Shown piece by piece: positions 11,203 through 22,740 of a stretch of 64,000 bases of DNA. Every line of letters starts with the position of its first letter. Position 1 is the stretch's first letter. This DNA comes from Anaeramoeba flamelloides (Eukaryota > Metamonada > Anaeramoebidae): positions 1-64,000 of the forward strand of contig JANTQA010000056.1 of NCBI GenBank assembly GCA_027625915.1, written 5' to 3'. The notes beneath the pieces were generated by a model, which was not told the DNA's origin, made no database searches, and was given only the letters and a program-made list of their open reading frames with translations. The translations under genes and the position numbers were made by a program.

Positions 11203-11430
11203 TACAGTCGGTCCTAAAAATAAGGCACAAACTTTGTTGGTAATTTAACGCACAAAAAGTCCCAAAAGAAGGCACAATAAAATATTTGATTTCATCGTTA
11301 AATCAACCCAAAATATAAAAAATAGCGGAATTTTAAACAAATTTCAAAAAAAATATTGTGCCTTATTTAGGGACTTTTTGTGCCTTAAATTACCAACAAA
11401 GTTTGTGCCTTATTTTTAGGACCGACTGTA
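11203..11430. mobile_element. MITE, family B
   Basis: The termini are TACAGTCGGTCCTAAAAA and its complement. The arms contain AAGGCACAAACTTTGTTGG and AAAAAGTCCCAAA, so it has the same box layout as family A but a different sequence. TA flanks, CAGTCxGT ends and the repeated AAGGCACAA box make it a sister family probably moved by a related Tc1/mariner transposase. Confidence 0.85.
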
Positions 11431-11681
11431 AAATAGATTATAATAATTGATTTTTTATTACTTTATTTTGCTTCTGAATAATATTTAAGATAGGTATCTA
11501 TGCTAAAAGTTATAGGATCGATCTGCAAGATATAGGAAATAAAGGGTACAATCGGTTGTTCAGAATTTAAAGATTGATTATTTTGTTCTTGTTCAGGTTC
11601 CAATCCTTTCCCAGTAAGACTTTCATTCTCTTTCTCTTCATCATTCTCTATCTCTTATTCATTCTCTTTCTCTTTCTCTTT

Positions 11682-13054
11682 CTATAACCCTAACTCTTTT
11701 TCATTATCTTTCTCTTTCTCTTTCTTTATCTCTAACTCTTTTTCATTCTCATTAACATTAAAATTAATAGTCTCGTTCTCGTTCTCGTTCTCGTTCTCGT
11801 TCTCGTTCTCATAAATATTTCCACTCATCAATTCATTGAGATCTGCATATTCATTCTCACTTGCCTGAAGATACTCATCAAAATTGACCAGCTCATTTTG
11901 ATTCGTATTCTCATTGCCATATACAAAATCAAATTGATTATTACTTGCCTTTTCGATACGGTTTTGGATGTTTTTTGGCATTTTTATGTTCTTGTAATCT
12001 GTGCGAAGTTTGAAATAGGGCTTACCGTGAGTGGAATTTTCGATCAAATCAAATCTTCGGTCGTTATATTTGTTGACATAGTTGAAGTTGCAAAAGAGGT
12101 TATGGAATTCTGTTTCGCCCACTTTCACATGCCCCTTGTAAACGCCCTTGCTGAACCAACGTATCGGGTTGACAATTGAGGTGATGTAGATCTTGCTGGG
12201 CTTGAATTTTGTAAAGTTACCCTTAATTGGGACTTTGCATCCGAATTTGGAAAGCATGAGCATCATGTTTTGGAAGTCTATTTTTTCGCCTCTGAAGTTA
12301 GGAAAGACTGCGACATGTTGGCCGTTGTATCCGTCGAGCCAGATTTGCTTATAGGAGGTGAACGGGTAGATATAACACTCCTCGTCCTTGTACAAGCGTT
12401 TGTAGTGGGATTCAAGTAAGGCGAGGTCAGAGACCCAAAGCAAGTAGACCATGTTTCTGTTGGGGCGCGTTTTCAGGGTCTTTTCTACGAGTTGGAGCAC
12501 GTACATATCGATAAAGCGGCTGTATCGAGTGGATTGCACTGGGAATTTGTCTATGATTTTGAGGATTTCAGTGAAGTTTTGGGCAATGTATTTTTTGAAC
12601 TCAACCAAGTCATTGCGCCTGCCCTGGGTTGTGGTGGTGTCGCCATATAGCCATGGCCCTGCAATTCGTGTGTGAGACTTTGTGCAATAAGCAATGTTTA
12701 CCTTCTTATTGCCGTTGACAAATACAATGTAGACCTTGCCTGTGAAGTGTTGCATCTGCATCTGCACATAATTGGTCATTGGGTTAAAGTTGGGCAAAAA
12801 CGATCGGGCGAATTGCAGTGTGTGTGGGTGCTTGAAGTAGAAGAACCCTTGGATGTGCTGTTTCTGCTAGACCTCGCCCCTTTCGCATTGGAAGACGATG
12901 CATGTAAAGCGTCTTAAACGATCTTGGTTATAGATGTTCTGGAACAACTTGAGATCTTGAAGGGTGTAGTTTCGGATGGTCCAGCAAAATAACCGTTTCT
13001 TCAAAACTGTGGCCCTGCCGGTTGTACCGAACCAGTTCTTCTCAATTAAAACTA

Positions 13055-13112
<58 letters not shown>

Positions 13113-13740
13113 TTGTTTTTGTTGATGATGATGATGATGATGATGTCGGCGATAGATTTGGTATTGTCCAATGGGTTTGGTTGATCTTCTTCCATGTTTG
13201 TATTTGTGTTTATGTTTATGTTTATGTTTGTGTTTTTGTTTATGTGAATTGCTTTTTCTTCGTTTATTTGGTATGTTCTTGATCTTACTTTTTCGTTTTC
13301 GACTTGATCTTGAATCATCGTTTTCTTTATCTTTATCTTTTTCTTTTTCTTTTTCTTTTTCTTTTTCTTTTTCTTTTTCTTTTTATTTTTCTTTTTTTGG
13401 TTTTTCTGTGTCTTCGGATTCTTCTTCGGAGAGTGTTTCTTGTTGTTGTTGTTGTTGTTGTTGTTGTTATTGTTGTTGTTGTTTTTTTTTGTTTTTGTTG
13501 TGGTGGTGGTTTAAATTGATGAAATTGATGAAATTCGTGAAATTGTGGACGGTACTGTAATTGTGGTAATTGTGGTGGTAGTAGTAGGGTTTGTTGTTGT
13601 GCTTTTCGTTGTATGATCTCAAGTTGATCGACATTCTTTCCTCCTTGTTTCTTTTGCTTTTAGAGATCACTTTCTATTTGCTGTTCCTGTTCCTGTTCCT
13701 TTTCCTGTTCCTGTTCCTTTTCATAGTCAGTCATATTTGC
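11682..13740 (-). pseudogene. rep: Fossil CRESS-DNA virus replication protein (Rep)
   Basis: Endogenous viral element. Parts recognised on the minus strand are, first, an HUH endonuclease domain around 12.70-13.00 kb, with a first motif around FCWTI, a His-x-Gln metal-binding motif (HIQ) and the catalytic motif YCTK. A superfamily 3 helicase-like domain around 12.0-12.4 kb follows, with WLDGYNGQ and a FRGE block matching Rep. Upstream, to about 13.74 kb, is a Gln/Asn/Lys microsatellite-rich extension of host-like character. A Glu/Asn-rich tail ends near 11.68 kb. Base composition is clearly less A+T-rich than the flanks, and a long open stretch survives, so it looks fairly young. It is broken, with about three or four breaks, mostly towards the N-terminal side. 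Confidence 0.85.
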
Positions 13741-13860
13741 AATTGGGTTTCTATTTCTTTTTGTACTATTGAAGTTACAAAAACAGTAAATGGTGAGATG
13801 GGATCTTGTGTTACGAAAGTATGTAAAATTGATCCTTACCTTATTTTCAATTAATAAAAG

Positions 13861-16050
13861 ATAAAATTGAGGAGAATAATGTTTTAGAGAAGAAAAGAAG
13901 AATGAATGAACTCATGATCAAAAAAAAATTCAGTTAAAATTATCAACTAAAAATTTCAAAGTAAAAGCGAAACAACGGATTCATTAAATAAAAAAAATGA
14001 AGTGACATGATTCTCATTCAGAAAGTACAAATTTTTTATCTTATTCAATCTTAAATTCTACTTTTTAACCTTTTGGGTTGTATTAATTTTTTCTTTAGAC
14101 TTTGGGAATAAATTTTTTTCTTTTGGAAATTTTCCCATCGAAATATTGCTAAACAACAACAATCCTGTCATTTCTTTGTGCTTTCTTCAACTTGAAATAT
14201 TCTTACGATTAACTTCGATTAGTGATTGATGATTTGATCTTTCAAGTAATCTTCACAAAATATTTTTAAATCAAAACTTTAATGTTTTTTTGTTGACTTC
14301 AAAGTTGCCTTTGTTAAAAATTTTTAGTCACTTCGACGACACAGGTCTTGCAAATTTCGATTACATTGCAATTTTAACATTCATTTTTCATTTAGAACAA
14401 AAACATTCATTCTACAAATGTAAATTTAATGTAAAATTATAATGTCAACTATTTTAAAAAACATTCATTGAAATTACATTTGATTCTTCTTAGTAAAAAA
14501 ATTTTTTCTTCGTAACATCAAATAATAATTCAATTTCAATGGACATCGTAAATACATTCATTTAAAAAAACATTCATTTTTCAATGTAATGAAATTTATT
14601 TTTTACACTATGAATTTTTTTTTGAACATTTGGTGACATAATTTGACATTTCAAAATGCAAGACCTGTGTTAATGAAATTTTTTTTTAATCCAATTTAAA
14701 ATATTTTTCTAGTTTTGTTATCAAATCTTAACTTGTATTCATTTTATTTATTGCGGAGTTGACTTATTTAAAATATTATAATTGATTTGAAGATATTTAA
14801 AGAGATATTATACATTTTTTACAGACTTGGACATTTAGAGAAATCATGGAATTTTTCACATTATGAGAAAAAATTCCTCTAAAAAATTTAAATAGAGAAA
14901 TTTTTTTCACAACTTCACAAGTGTAAATTGAAAATTTTATTTTTTTTAAATATTGAGAATTTGGGCAAATTATTTTGCCAAACCCCTAATAAATACTCTA
15001 AAAAATCGATTTTTCAAATTTATAGTACTCTATCTTCTATATTTAAGAATATATTTCCTATTTTCATTTTTTCAAAAAAAAAATATATATATTTTTTTTT
15101 TTGAAATTTTTATTTTTTTTATTTAGGCTAATTTTACAAAAAATATCATTTTTTTGACAATTTTAAATTGATACCACTAGAGTAAAATTATATAAAAAAT
15201 ATTTTTTTTGTAAAATTTTAGGCCCAAGTCAAAAAATAAAAAAAAAATTTTTTTAAATTTTTTTTTTAGTGTTAATATTAGTAAAAAAAAAATTTTTTTG
15301 GTCATATATATTATAAATAATATATTAAAAAATAATAATTTTTCACTAGTCTAAATTTTTAAAATAATTTTTATTTGTTTAAAAAAATTTTTTTTTAATT
15401 TTGATTTTATTTTAATTGTCTTAATCAGTCTTATTAGTTGAAGGTTCAATTAAATAAAATGATAATAAAAATAGACAAAAATAGGAAATATTATCCAAAA
15501 TTTTATTATAAAAAAATCAAAACTTGGTATTAATAAACAATATTATAAAATATTTTTTTAATTTCAATACAAGTTTTTTAAATATTATTTTAATGATTAT
15601 TTGATATATCATTTTTTTATGAAAAAATGAAAAAAAATTTTTTTTTCAAAAAAAATTTAATAGTAATTTTTGAAAAAATACTAGACAAAAAAAATTTTTT
15701 TATTATAAAAATGTTGAGTATTAAACTCAAAAAATATTTTTATCAATTTAAAAAATTTAAATATAATTTATTGATAAAAAAATTTTTTTTGTAATATTTA
15801 AAAAAAAATAGAAAATTTCAATATATAAAAAATTTCCTAAAAATTTTTATATATAAAAAAAAAATTTTTTTTTTCTATCATAAATTTATTTAAAATATTT
15901 AGCTTAAATAAAAAAAAGTAATTTGAAAAAAAAATTTTTATATATAAAAAAAACTTATATAATTTTTAAAAAATTTTTACTAGAAAACTTCAATTAAAAA
16001 AATATAAAAAAATAAAATTTCAAGAAAAAAATATTTTCAATTTACAACAA
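13861..16050. other. A/T-rich spacer with one short inverted-repeat element
   Basis: Mostly A/T runs without open frames. The only structure I can support is the inverted pair at 14339-14352 and 14657-14670, listed separately. Confidence 0.5.
14339..14670. repeat. Possible MITE with 14-bp inverted ends
   Basis: ACACAGGTCTTGCA at the left is the exact reverse complement of TGCAAGACCTGTGT at the right, about 330 bp apart. The interior has several AACATTCATT repeats. No target duplication was found and the pair occurs once, so a transposon origin is only likely. Confidence 0.4.
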
Positions 16051-16051
16051 T

Positions 16052-16129
16052 TAGTCTAATTTCTCAACGGTAGAGCACCAGATCTGTGAAAAAAATCAAA
16101 GGTTACGAGTTCGAGTCCTGGAAAGTCGA
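16052..16129 (+). tRNA. Degenerate tRNA-His-like sequence
   Basis: It contains a good D-arm (TCTCAACGGTAGAGC), then ACCAGAT-C-TGTG where bacterial or organellar tRNA-His have ACCAGATTGTG, and a T-arm core GTTCGAGTCC. The anticodon stem cannot close (A run in place of the 3' strand) and the acceptor ends do not pair well, so it is a pseudogene or a tRNA-derived repeat. The match is closer to prokaryote-type tRNA-His than to eukaryotic nuclear ones. Confidence 0.4.
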
Positions 16130-16831
16130 AAAAAAATTCTATAATTTTTTTTTTTTTTATTACAATTTTTCATTTTTTTATTTAAATTAAAGTAACTGGA
16201 ATTATTATCTCAATTTACAGTATTTTTTTTTTGAATTTTATTTTTCTGAAAGAACAAGTGTTCCTCAATTACCAAATTCCGGATCAAAGCTATTGATCAA
16301 ATATTTTTTTTTCTGAAAGGAGTAGAAAATTTTAAAAAATTTTCTACTCCTAATAGTTACAATTAAAAAAATTTAATTTTTGAAAAAAAAAAATTTTTTT
16401 TTACTCGAAATTATCTTTTAAGATATAGGTCAAGTTACTCTGATTTAATAAACTTTTTTTCTATTTTTCATTTTTTTCTACACAAAAAAATGATAAAAAA
16501 AAATGATAAAAAAAATTTTTTTTTCTGAAAAAAATTACAATTAAAATTTTTATATATAAAAATCATTTTTGGGCTATAACTCAATGAGTCGAAATCTGGC
16601 ATGTTTCTAAGTTTGACTAGAGAATTTTTCAGTTAAATTTGAATTATAAAATTGAAAAAAAAATTTCAAAATTTCAATTTTCAATTTACACTTGTGTTGA
16701 GCAAAAAAAAAAATAGATAAAAAATAGATAAAGTTTCTTTATTTTCTTATTTTTTTTGAAAAAAAATATGAGAGAAGAACATAGATAGAACTATAAAAAG
16801 ATCAAGAATCAAAAATAATAAAAAATTGTAT
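16130..16831. other. A/T-rich spacer, no gene seen
   Basis: Low-complexity sequence between the tRNA-like sequence and the 3' end of the hAT transposase. The transposon end should lie here, but I could not locate its terminal repeat. Confidence 0.5.
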
Positions 16832-18190
16832 TTAAAGTATTTTGTTTTTTCGATAATTAAAACGAAAAAATGCCTCAGTTTGAATTGTTTCTAATTTCAT
16901 TAAAGTTCTTTTTGTTGATTGTATATTTTTCACAATCGAAAAAAACCTTTCCACTTCAGTTGAGGTTGGTTGAACTGATAACAAATCCAAGACATATTTA
17001 CTTAAGCATGGAAAAATATTTTTCATACTTAACCAAAAATGTATTGGACTTTGAGTTTGGATTGTTTCAAGTGTTTTCAGATAATGTTGAAACCTTAACC
17101 ATTCTCCCAAAATTGAACCATTAATATATTCCAAAATTTCAGGTATGGGTAAATCTTCTTTTCGAATATTTGGTAAAATGTTTTCAGGACTAAACCAGTA
17201 GTACATTTTAATTACATCATCAGCAAGGTTAATTCTTGTTTCATATTGTTGGATACGCGTGAAAAAAAATTTAATTTTATCTTTTGTTTCTCTGAATTGT
17301 GGTTTTTCTGGCACAAAGTTATAAAAATTTTTGTATTCTAATTGAAAAAATAAAGTTTTAAAATTTATCCAATTTTTTATTGTCTGGTTAGAGATGCAGT
17401 GCGCTTGTAACCCTTGTATCAATGGTAGAATAAAAGAAGCAATGTATTCTATAAAAACCAATTCTTCTCAGAAATTTTTACTTGAAAGATGTTCAATCAA
17501 GATGTTTGACGTTTTGAGCGTTCTTCTAATTGAATAAATTGTTTCAATTTGTCTTTATTATGAAGCACCTCAATACATGTTTGTAACCAAGTTCCCCAGC
17601 GTGTAAGACAAGGTAAAGAAATCAATTTACCATTTTTTTGTAACCATCTTCTTTTTCTTCCTGCTTGTTTTCCAGCTTTAAAAAAATTTTTAAGCTTGGA
17701 ACATACCAGATTTGCAAGATCAAATAAATCTATCAACTTAGCGCTTATTAAATGTAATGTATGGCATGCACATATGATATGTTTGATTTCACAAACTTTT
17801 GTTAAAGTCTTCCCCAGTTTGCAACATACGGGTGCACCATCAGATACAAGTGCTGTTATCTTTTTAAATGGAATTTCATAATATTCTAAAGATTTTCGAA
17901 TAAAAAGTTCCATATTTGTTGCTGTCATCTCTTGTATTTCATCAAGTTCTAAAACCCACGTATCTGTTGAAGTAGCAGCTAATAACGCAACTAGTGGCCG
18001 AGATAAACGATCTGTTGCCTCATCAATTATTAAACAGAAAGATTTATCTTTTGTTTTGTGTTTCAAGGTTTTTTTTTCATCGTCGAGTAATTGTGGTAGA
18101 GTTCTTCGGACAGTTGTTCTCGATGGAAAAGTATGGACTGATCTAATCATTGGTAGATTTTGAACTTGGAACAAGTGTTGTGCCATGTTA

Positions 18191-18390
18191 TACAGTCAGT
18201 TTCACTTTTAAGGCACAAACTTTCATCGAAATTTAAGGCACAAAAAAAATCTCAAATTAAAGCACAAAATTCAAATTCTAGTAAAAAAAATTGTAAAAAA
18301 AAAAATTCTAAATTTTGTGCCTTAATTTGAGATTTTTTTGTGCCTTAAATTTCGTTGAAAGTTTGTGCCTTAAAAGTGAAACTGACTGTA
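18191..18390. mobile_element. MITE, family A, copy 5 (inside hAT transposase)
   Basis: Complete copy with TA-CAGTCAG ends. Taking it out and leaving one TA joins SGIS to YNMAQHLF in the same frame of the transposase, so it inserted into an open frame. Confidence 0.9.
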
Positions 18391-18524
18391 AGATATTCCA
18401 GATTTTAATAATATCTTGACAATATCTGATAACAAGCCAAGCGTGTGTGTTTGTAACATTTTAAGTGCATTGCAATGTTTTGATGAAGTAAAGTGTCGTT
18501 CCAGATAATATTTGATGGCAGTGA

Positions 18525-18724
18525 TACAGTCAGTTTCAATTTTAAGGCACAAACTTTCAACGAAATTTAAGGCACAAAAAAATCTCAAATTAAGGCACAA
18601 AATTCAAATTCTAGTAAAAATAAATTGTAAAAAAAAAAATTCCAAATTTTGTGCCTTAATTTGGGATTTTTTTGTGCATTAAATTTCGTTGAAAGTTTGT
18701 GCCTTAAAAGTGAAACTGACTGTA
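18525..18724. mobile_element. MITE, family A, copy 6 (inside hAT zinc finger)
   Basis: Complete copy, TA-flanked. It splits the BED finger between the CxxC pair and the His pair. Without it, CTQCNSV runs in frame into ITAIKYYLERHFTSSKHC. One terminus reads CAGTTTCAAT rather than CAGTTTCACT, so it is slightly diverged from copy 5. Confidence 0.9.
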
Positions 18725-19788
18725 ACTGAATTACATTGGGTACATTGAACAAAATAATTTTCATTCAAAAACAAAGGTTGATTATCTACATTTTTTATTA
18801 GAATGAAATTCGAAAATGTTTCATCCTTTAACCAACTTTCAATATTTTGCAGTTTTCTTATATCTTCTCCAATTCTTGTTGGTATTGTTTTTATAAGTTT
18901 ACCATTGCTAATTTCTGTTTTGAGCCTCACTCTTCTCTTGGATGGTAAACATAATGTTTCAGAATTGGTTATTTTTTCAATTTGTATTTCTTCTACCTTT
19001 GATTGATCAGTCACTTGATTGTTATTTGGTCGACTGCTTCTTTCTTTGGTCTTAGGTCCACTACTTTCTTTGTTAATTGCTGGTATGTTGCTCTTTCCAT
19101 TCCCCTTGCATCTGCTTGTTATCTTCTTCTTTTCCTTTTCTTTTTCCTTGCACTTCTGCTTGCTATTGATCACTGGATCGTGCTTCACATTCTTCTTGCA
19201 CTTCTTCTCAACGTTGATTGTTGTATCACGAGTATCACCCATGTTGCCCTTACTCTTCATCTTCTTTTTGTTATCTTCAATGCATTTGCTCTTCTTCTTG
19301 ACCTTGCACTTCTTCTTTGCTTTGTTCTTCTTCTTTTCCTTGCTCTCTCCGTTGCTGGCTTGGTTACCAATGATCGCAACTTCTTTTTTTTGAACATTTT
19401 CTTCTTTTTCATGTATCTTCACGTTTGGGTCCTTGTTTTCATCCAAATACCCATCAAGTTCAAGGGCCTTCGAAACCAAACTCCTTATATGATCTATCAA
19501 CATAGTTTCTACGTGAGTAACTCCAGTGAGACTTCTTCGGCGCGGGACACGTCACATCCTTTCTTTCTTGATTACATTCGTCGTCTTCTTCTTCAATGAA
19601 TGTTTCTTCTTTTTCGAAAAATGTTTTTTCTTCTTCGATGAGTGCATCTTCTTTGATGTATGTCTCTTCTTCGACGACTGCCTATTCTTCTTAGATCTAT
19701 GGTTCGACCGTCTCTTTTTTAAAAGTTGTACAAAGTTACTCCTTTTATTCGGCTCAGTGGATATTTTACGTTTCTTTCGTGTTGTCAT

Positions 19789-20419
19789 CTCTATTATGAT
19801 AATAAATAAAAAAAATCAAAAAAAAAAAAATAAATTCAAAAAAAAAAAAAAGAAACAAAAAAAAAGAAACAAAAAAAAATCAAAAAAACTTTCAAAAAAA
19901 AAAAAAAAGATAAGAAAAAGATAAGAGGAAATAAACAAAATTACCAATTCAGAACAATAAAAAAAAATGATTTTCAAAATGTGAAATTTGTTTAAATTCG
20001 ATTTGAATTAGAATTTTATAATTCGAAACTGGATTGTTTAGAGTCAAATAAACTCGAATTACTACTCTAAATTCCTCTAAGAAATTTCACAAAAAGAAAT
20101 GACGTATAATTTTTCTTCACAAAAAGAAAATGACTCAGTTTCTATTTAGAGTAAAAAAATTTGTTTACTCTAATTTCTTTAAAGCAATACTTCTATCATG
20201 AAATATTACTTCTATCCATTGTCTCGGACAAGGAGGAAAAATGATGATAGTGTAACATTTTTTTAATTAGAGAAATCTCTTTCTCAAAATTTCTGATCAT
20301 TTTTCCTCATTTTTTCCAAGTCTGATTTTTTATTTATTTTTATTACTCGATTCTTGATTCTTTTTAAAAATTTTAATTTAAAAAATTCTAAATTTTTCGA
20401 TCCAACACTGAAAATTACA
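19789..20419. other. Spacer with A runs, no gene seen
   Basis: AAAAA/AAATC low-complexity sequence up to 19.93 kb, then sequence with small inverted TTAGAGT/ACTCTAA motifs near 20.04-20.18 kb. It separates the divergently oriented hAT remnant and the next gene and may contain the promoter of the latter. Confidence 0.4.
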
Positions 20420-22740
20420 ATGATTGAGGAAATCGAAGAATTTGATTCCGGTTCTGATAAAGAAATTGATCAAAAAGTAAAATCACTTCCAGAAGATTCA
20501 CTTCCCAACCCAATCAACAACAACAATAACAAATATTTGCAAAAAAATAAAAATATTCTCATGGAAAAATACCCATCAAATAAAATAATTATTAGTTTAA
20601 ACCTTTTCAATTCAACAGATCATAAAGTTGAAAAGAAGAAACATGGAAAAGAAAATCACCAACCAAACAACTTACTTACACCAAATAGAATGGAGCATCG
20701 CAATTTATTTAGTAAAATATCTTCAAGTTTAATAAACAAACATATTGAATCAACAAATGTAAAATGTTCCAAAAAAAATAATTTAGTTTCTAAAATTCGA
20801 TCCAACGAAGGTACACAAATGAATCATTTTTCAATTTATACAGAAAAAAACATAAAGCAAAGAACTTTAATGAACAAAAATACTTTAACAAAAATTCAAG
20901 ATCTTTAAACCGTCAAGAACCAAGCATACCGGAAATAAAAAAAGATGAAAATTTTATTAAATTACTCATTGCGACAAACCAAATCTGGCCTTATAACAAA
21001 AACAAAATCATTATATTACTTCAAGAAATGAATTATCTTCCATATAAAATGAAAAATTTGAAATTTTTACAAATAGTTACTTCAAATGAAAAAATTAAAA
21101 ATCTTTTTTCAAATCAAAAAATTACACAGTTGTTTTCAAATACATTTATCCAACAGTTATTAGAAATTATAAAAAACAAATTCCTAGAGGTAACAAAAGG
21201 AGAGAAAACTCAAGAAAAACAACATTTTCAACTTCAAAAAAAGGGAAAAAAAGAAAGAAAAAGAAATAAAAAAAAGTTGAAAAAATCAAAAGAAATCAGA
21301 AAAAAACTGAAGCACAAAAGAACGGGGAAATTTTTTAAAAAAATTAATGACAACAGAATTCTTGAACACACTTTACAAAAAAAAAATAAGAAGGTTCGAA
21401 CAAAAGATCAAGTTGATGAGATTAATGAAAATGAAATAAAGAAAAACAATTTTAACAATTCTCGAAAGAGAAAAATAAATTCGAATGAACTTAAGCTAAT
21501 TGACAAAGAAATAAAGCAAAAAAACAAAAAAAAACAAACGAATGATCAAAAAAAGAAATCAACAAAAATATTAGAATTGAATAGTAAGACTGATTTTGAA
21601 GATTTTAGTTCATTTTCTGATTCTTCTATAATAGATAGTAATGAATCACAAAAATTTGATAATGAATCTGAATTAAAATTTATGAAAAAATCTCAAACAG
21701 ATAAATCAGAGGAATCAGAGGAATCAGAGGAATCAGAGGAATCAGAAGAATCATTAGATACCGATGATATCTATAAAATTGTCGAACTAGAAGAAAAGAA
21801 AAAAATTGAACCTTCACAAAATTATACGAATAACATCAAGTCCTCATTCAAATCAAATCAAGAAAAAGAAAGTTCAAATACTGTTGAAAATAAAACAAAT
21901 GAATGTCAATTCGATGTTGAAGAATTTTTCCAATTGTCTTCTGAAAAAGAAGAAATCCTTGAGATAAATACAGATATTGAAGAAGAAAATTTGATTGAAG
22001 ATGATCTAAATCTTGAAAAGAGTTTTGAAAAAAATCAGATCGATGTTAATATTCCTTTATGCCCAATATGTGAAAAAATGCAAGATAAGTATGATCATAA
22101 TTTTCATTGTCCGTGGATAGCAAAACTGACAGAACTTCAAAAGGAAAGATTGGAAAACATTATGAAACAAAAAAATTTTCATTCAATGCATGAATCACTA
22201 AGATTAATGCAAGTATTTAAAAATAACCGTCGCATACAAGAAAATGTTTGGCGAAATCTTTTTTTAACAGGAAAATATCCAGTTAAAAATAATGCAAAAG
22301 TTGGGAGAATTGGAAGAATTAAGAGAGTTGATGATTTAAATACTTTTATGTCTAAACAACAGATAAATAATAAGAAGAAGACACTAATAAATGATAATTA
22401 TAAACAAAAAATCCCAAAAATACAAACTAACGATAAAGAAGAAATTAGATCACAATGTATATTGTTTTTAAAAAAATTGATTTTAAAATCAATGGGGATA
22501 CTACAAACTAACCCGAGCCTACCAGATTATCTAAATAATTTATTGAGAATATTTATAAATGTCTATTTATCACAATTAATGGAATCGGGGAGATTTCATT
22601 CAATTTTTAAATTAGAACTTGCTTTAAGTCTTAATAAAATCGAAATTGATATCGGGGATAATGACTTTCTTGATTTAGCGGAACAAATAAAATTATATAT
22701 TCAAAGTCTTAATCAATTTAAGGAAAAAAATAAGAACTAA
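20420..22740 (+). CDS. Unknown highly charged protein with Cys/His knuckle
   Basis: Starts at ATG (MIEEIEEFDSGSD) and runs about 770 residues if one frameshift is accepted near 20.89 kb, where the sequence is an A run; the continuation reads KNSRSLNRQEPSIPEIKK. The middle is Lys/Glu/Ser-rich with a five-fold ESE repeat. Near 22.06 kb is CPICEKMQDKYDHNFHC, a possible zinc knuckle (CxxC, HxxxHC). The last 90 residues look like a compact helical domain (LKKLILKSMGILQ...YLSQLMESG). No family recognised. A nuclear role is suggested only by the charge pattern. The frameshift may be a sequencing error at the homopolymer. Confidence 0.6.

Larger units (their letters stand above)
16832..19788 (-). pseudogene. 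hAT-superfamily transposase, split by two MITEs
   Basis: From N- to C-terminus: a Lys/Ser-rich leader (19788-19552); an in-frame TGA at 19551-19549; a charged region; and a BED-type zinc finger starting VQCTQCNSV (18.75 kb), cut by a MITE and completed by YLERHFTSSKHC (18.50 kb). A second MITE follows, then the catalytic core with LIIDEATDRLSRPLVAL, ALVSDGAPVCCKL, IICACHTLHLI and LPCLTRWGTWLQTCIEVL. The frame is lost around 17.47-17.52 kb. The last part has the hAT dimerisation motif LLSVQPTSTEVERFFSI (16.98 kb). The family resembles metazoan and protist transposases annotated near CGGBP1. Domain order and length (about 900 residues) are normal for the superfamily. Confidence 0.85.
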
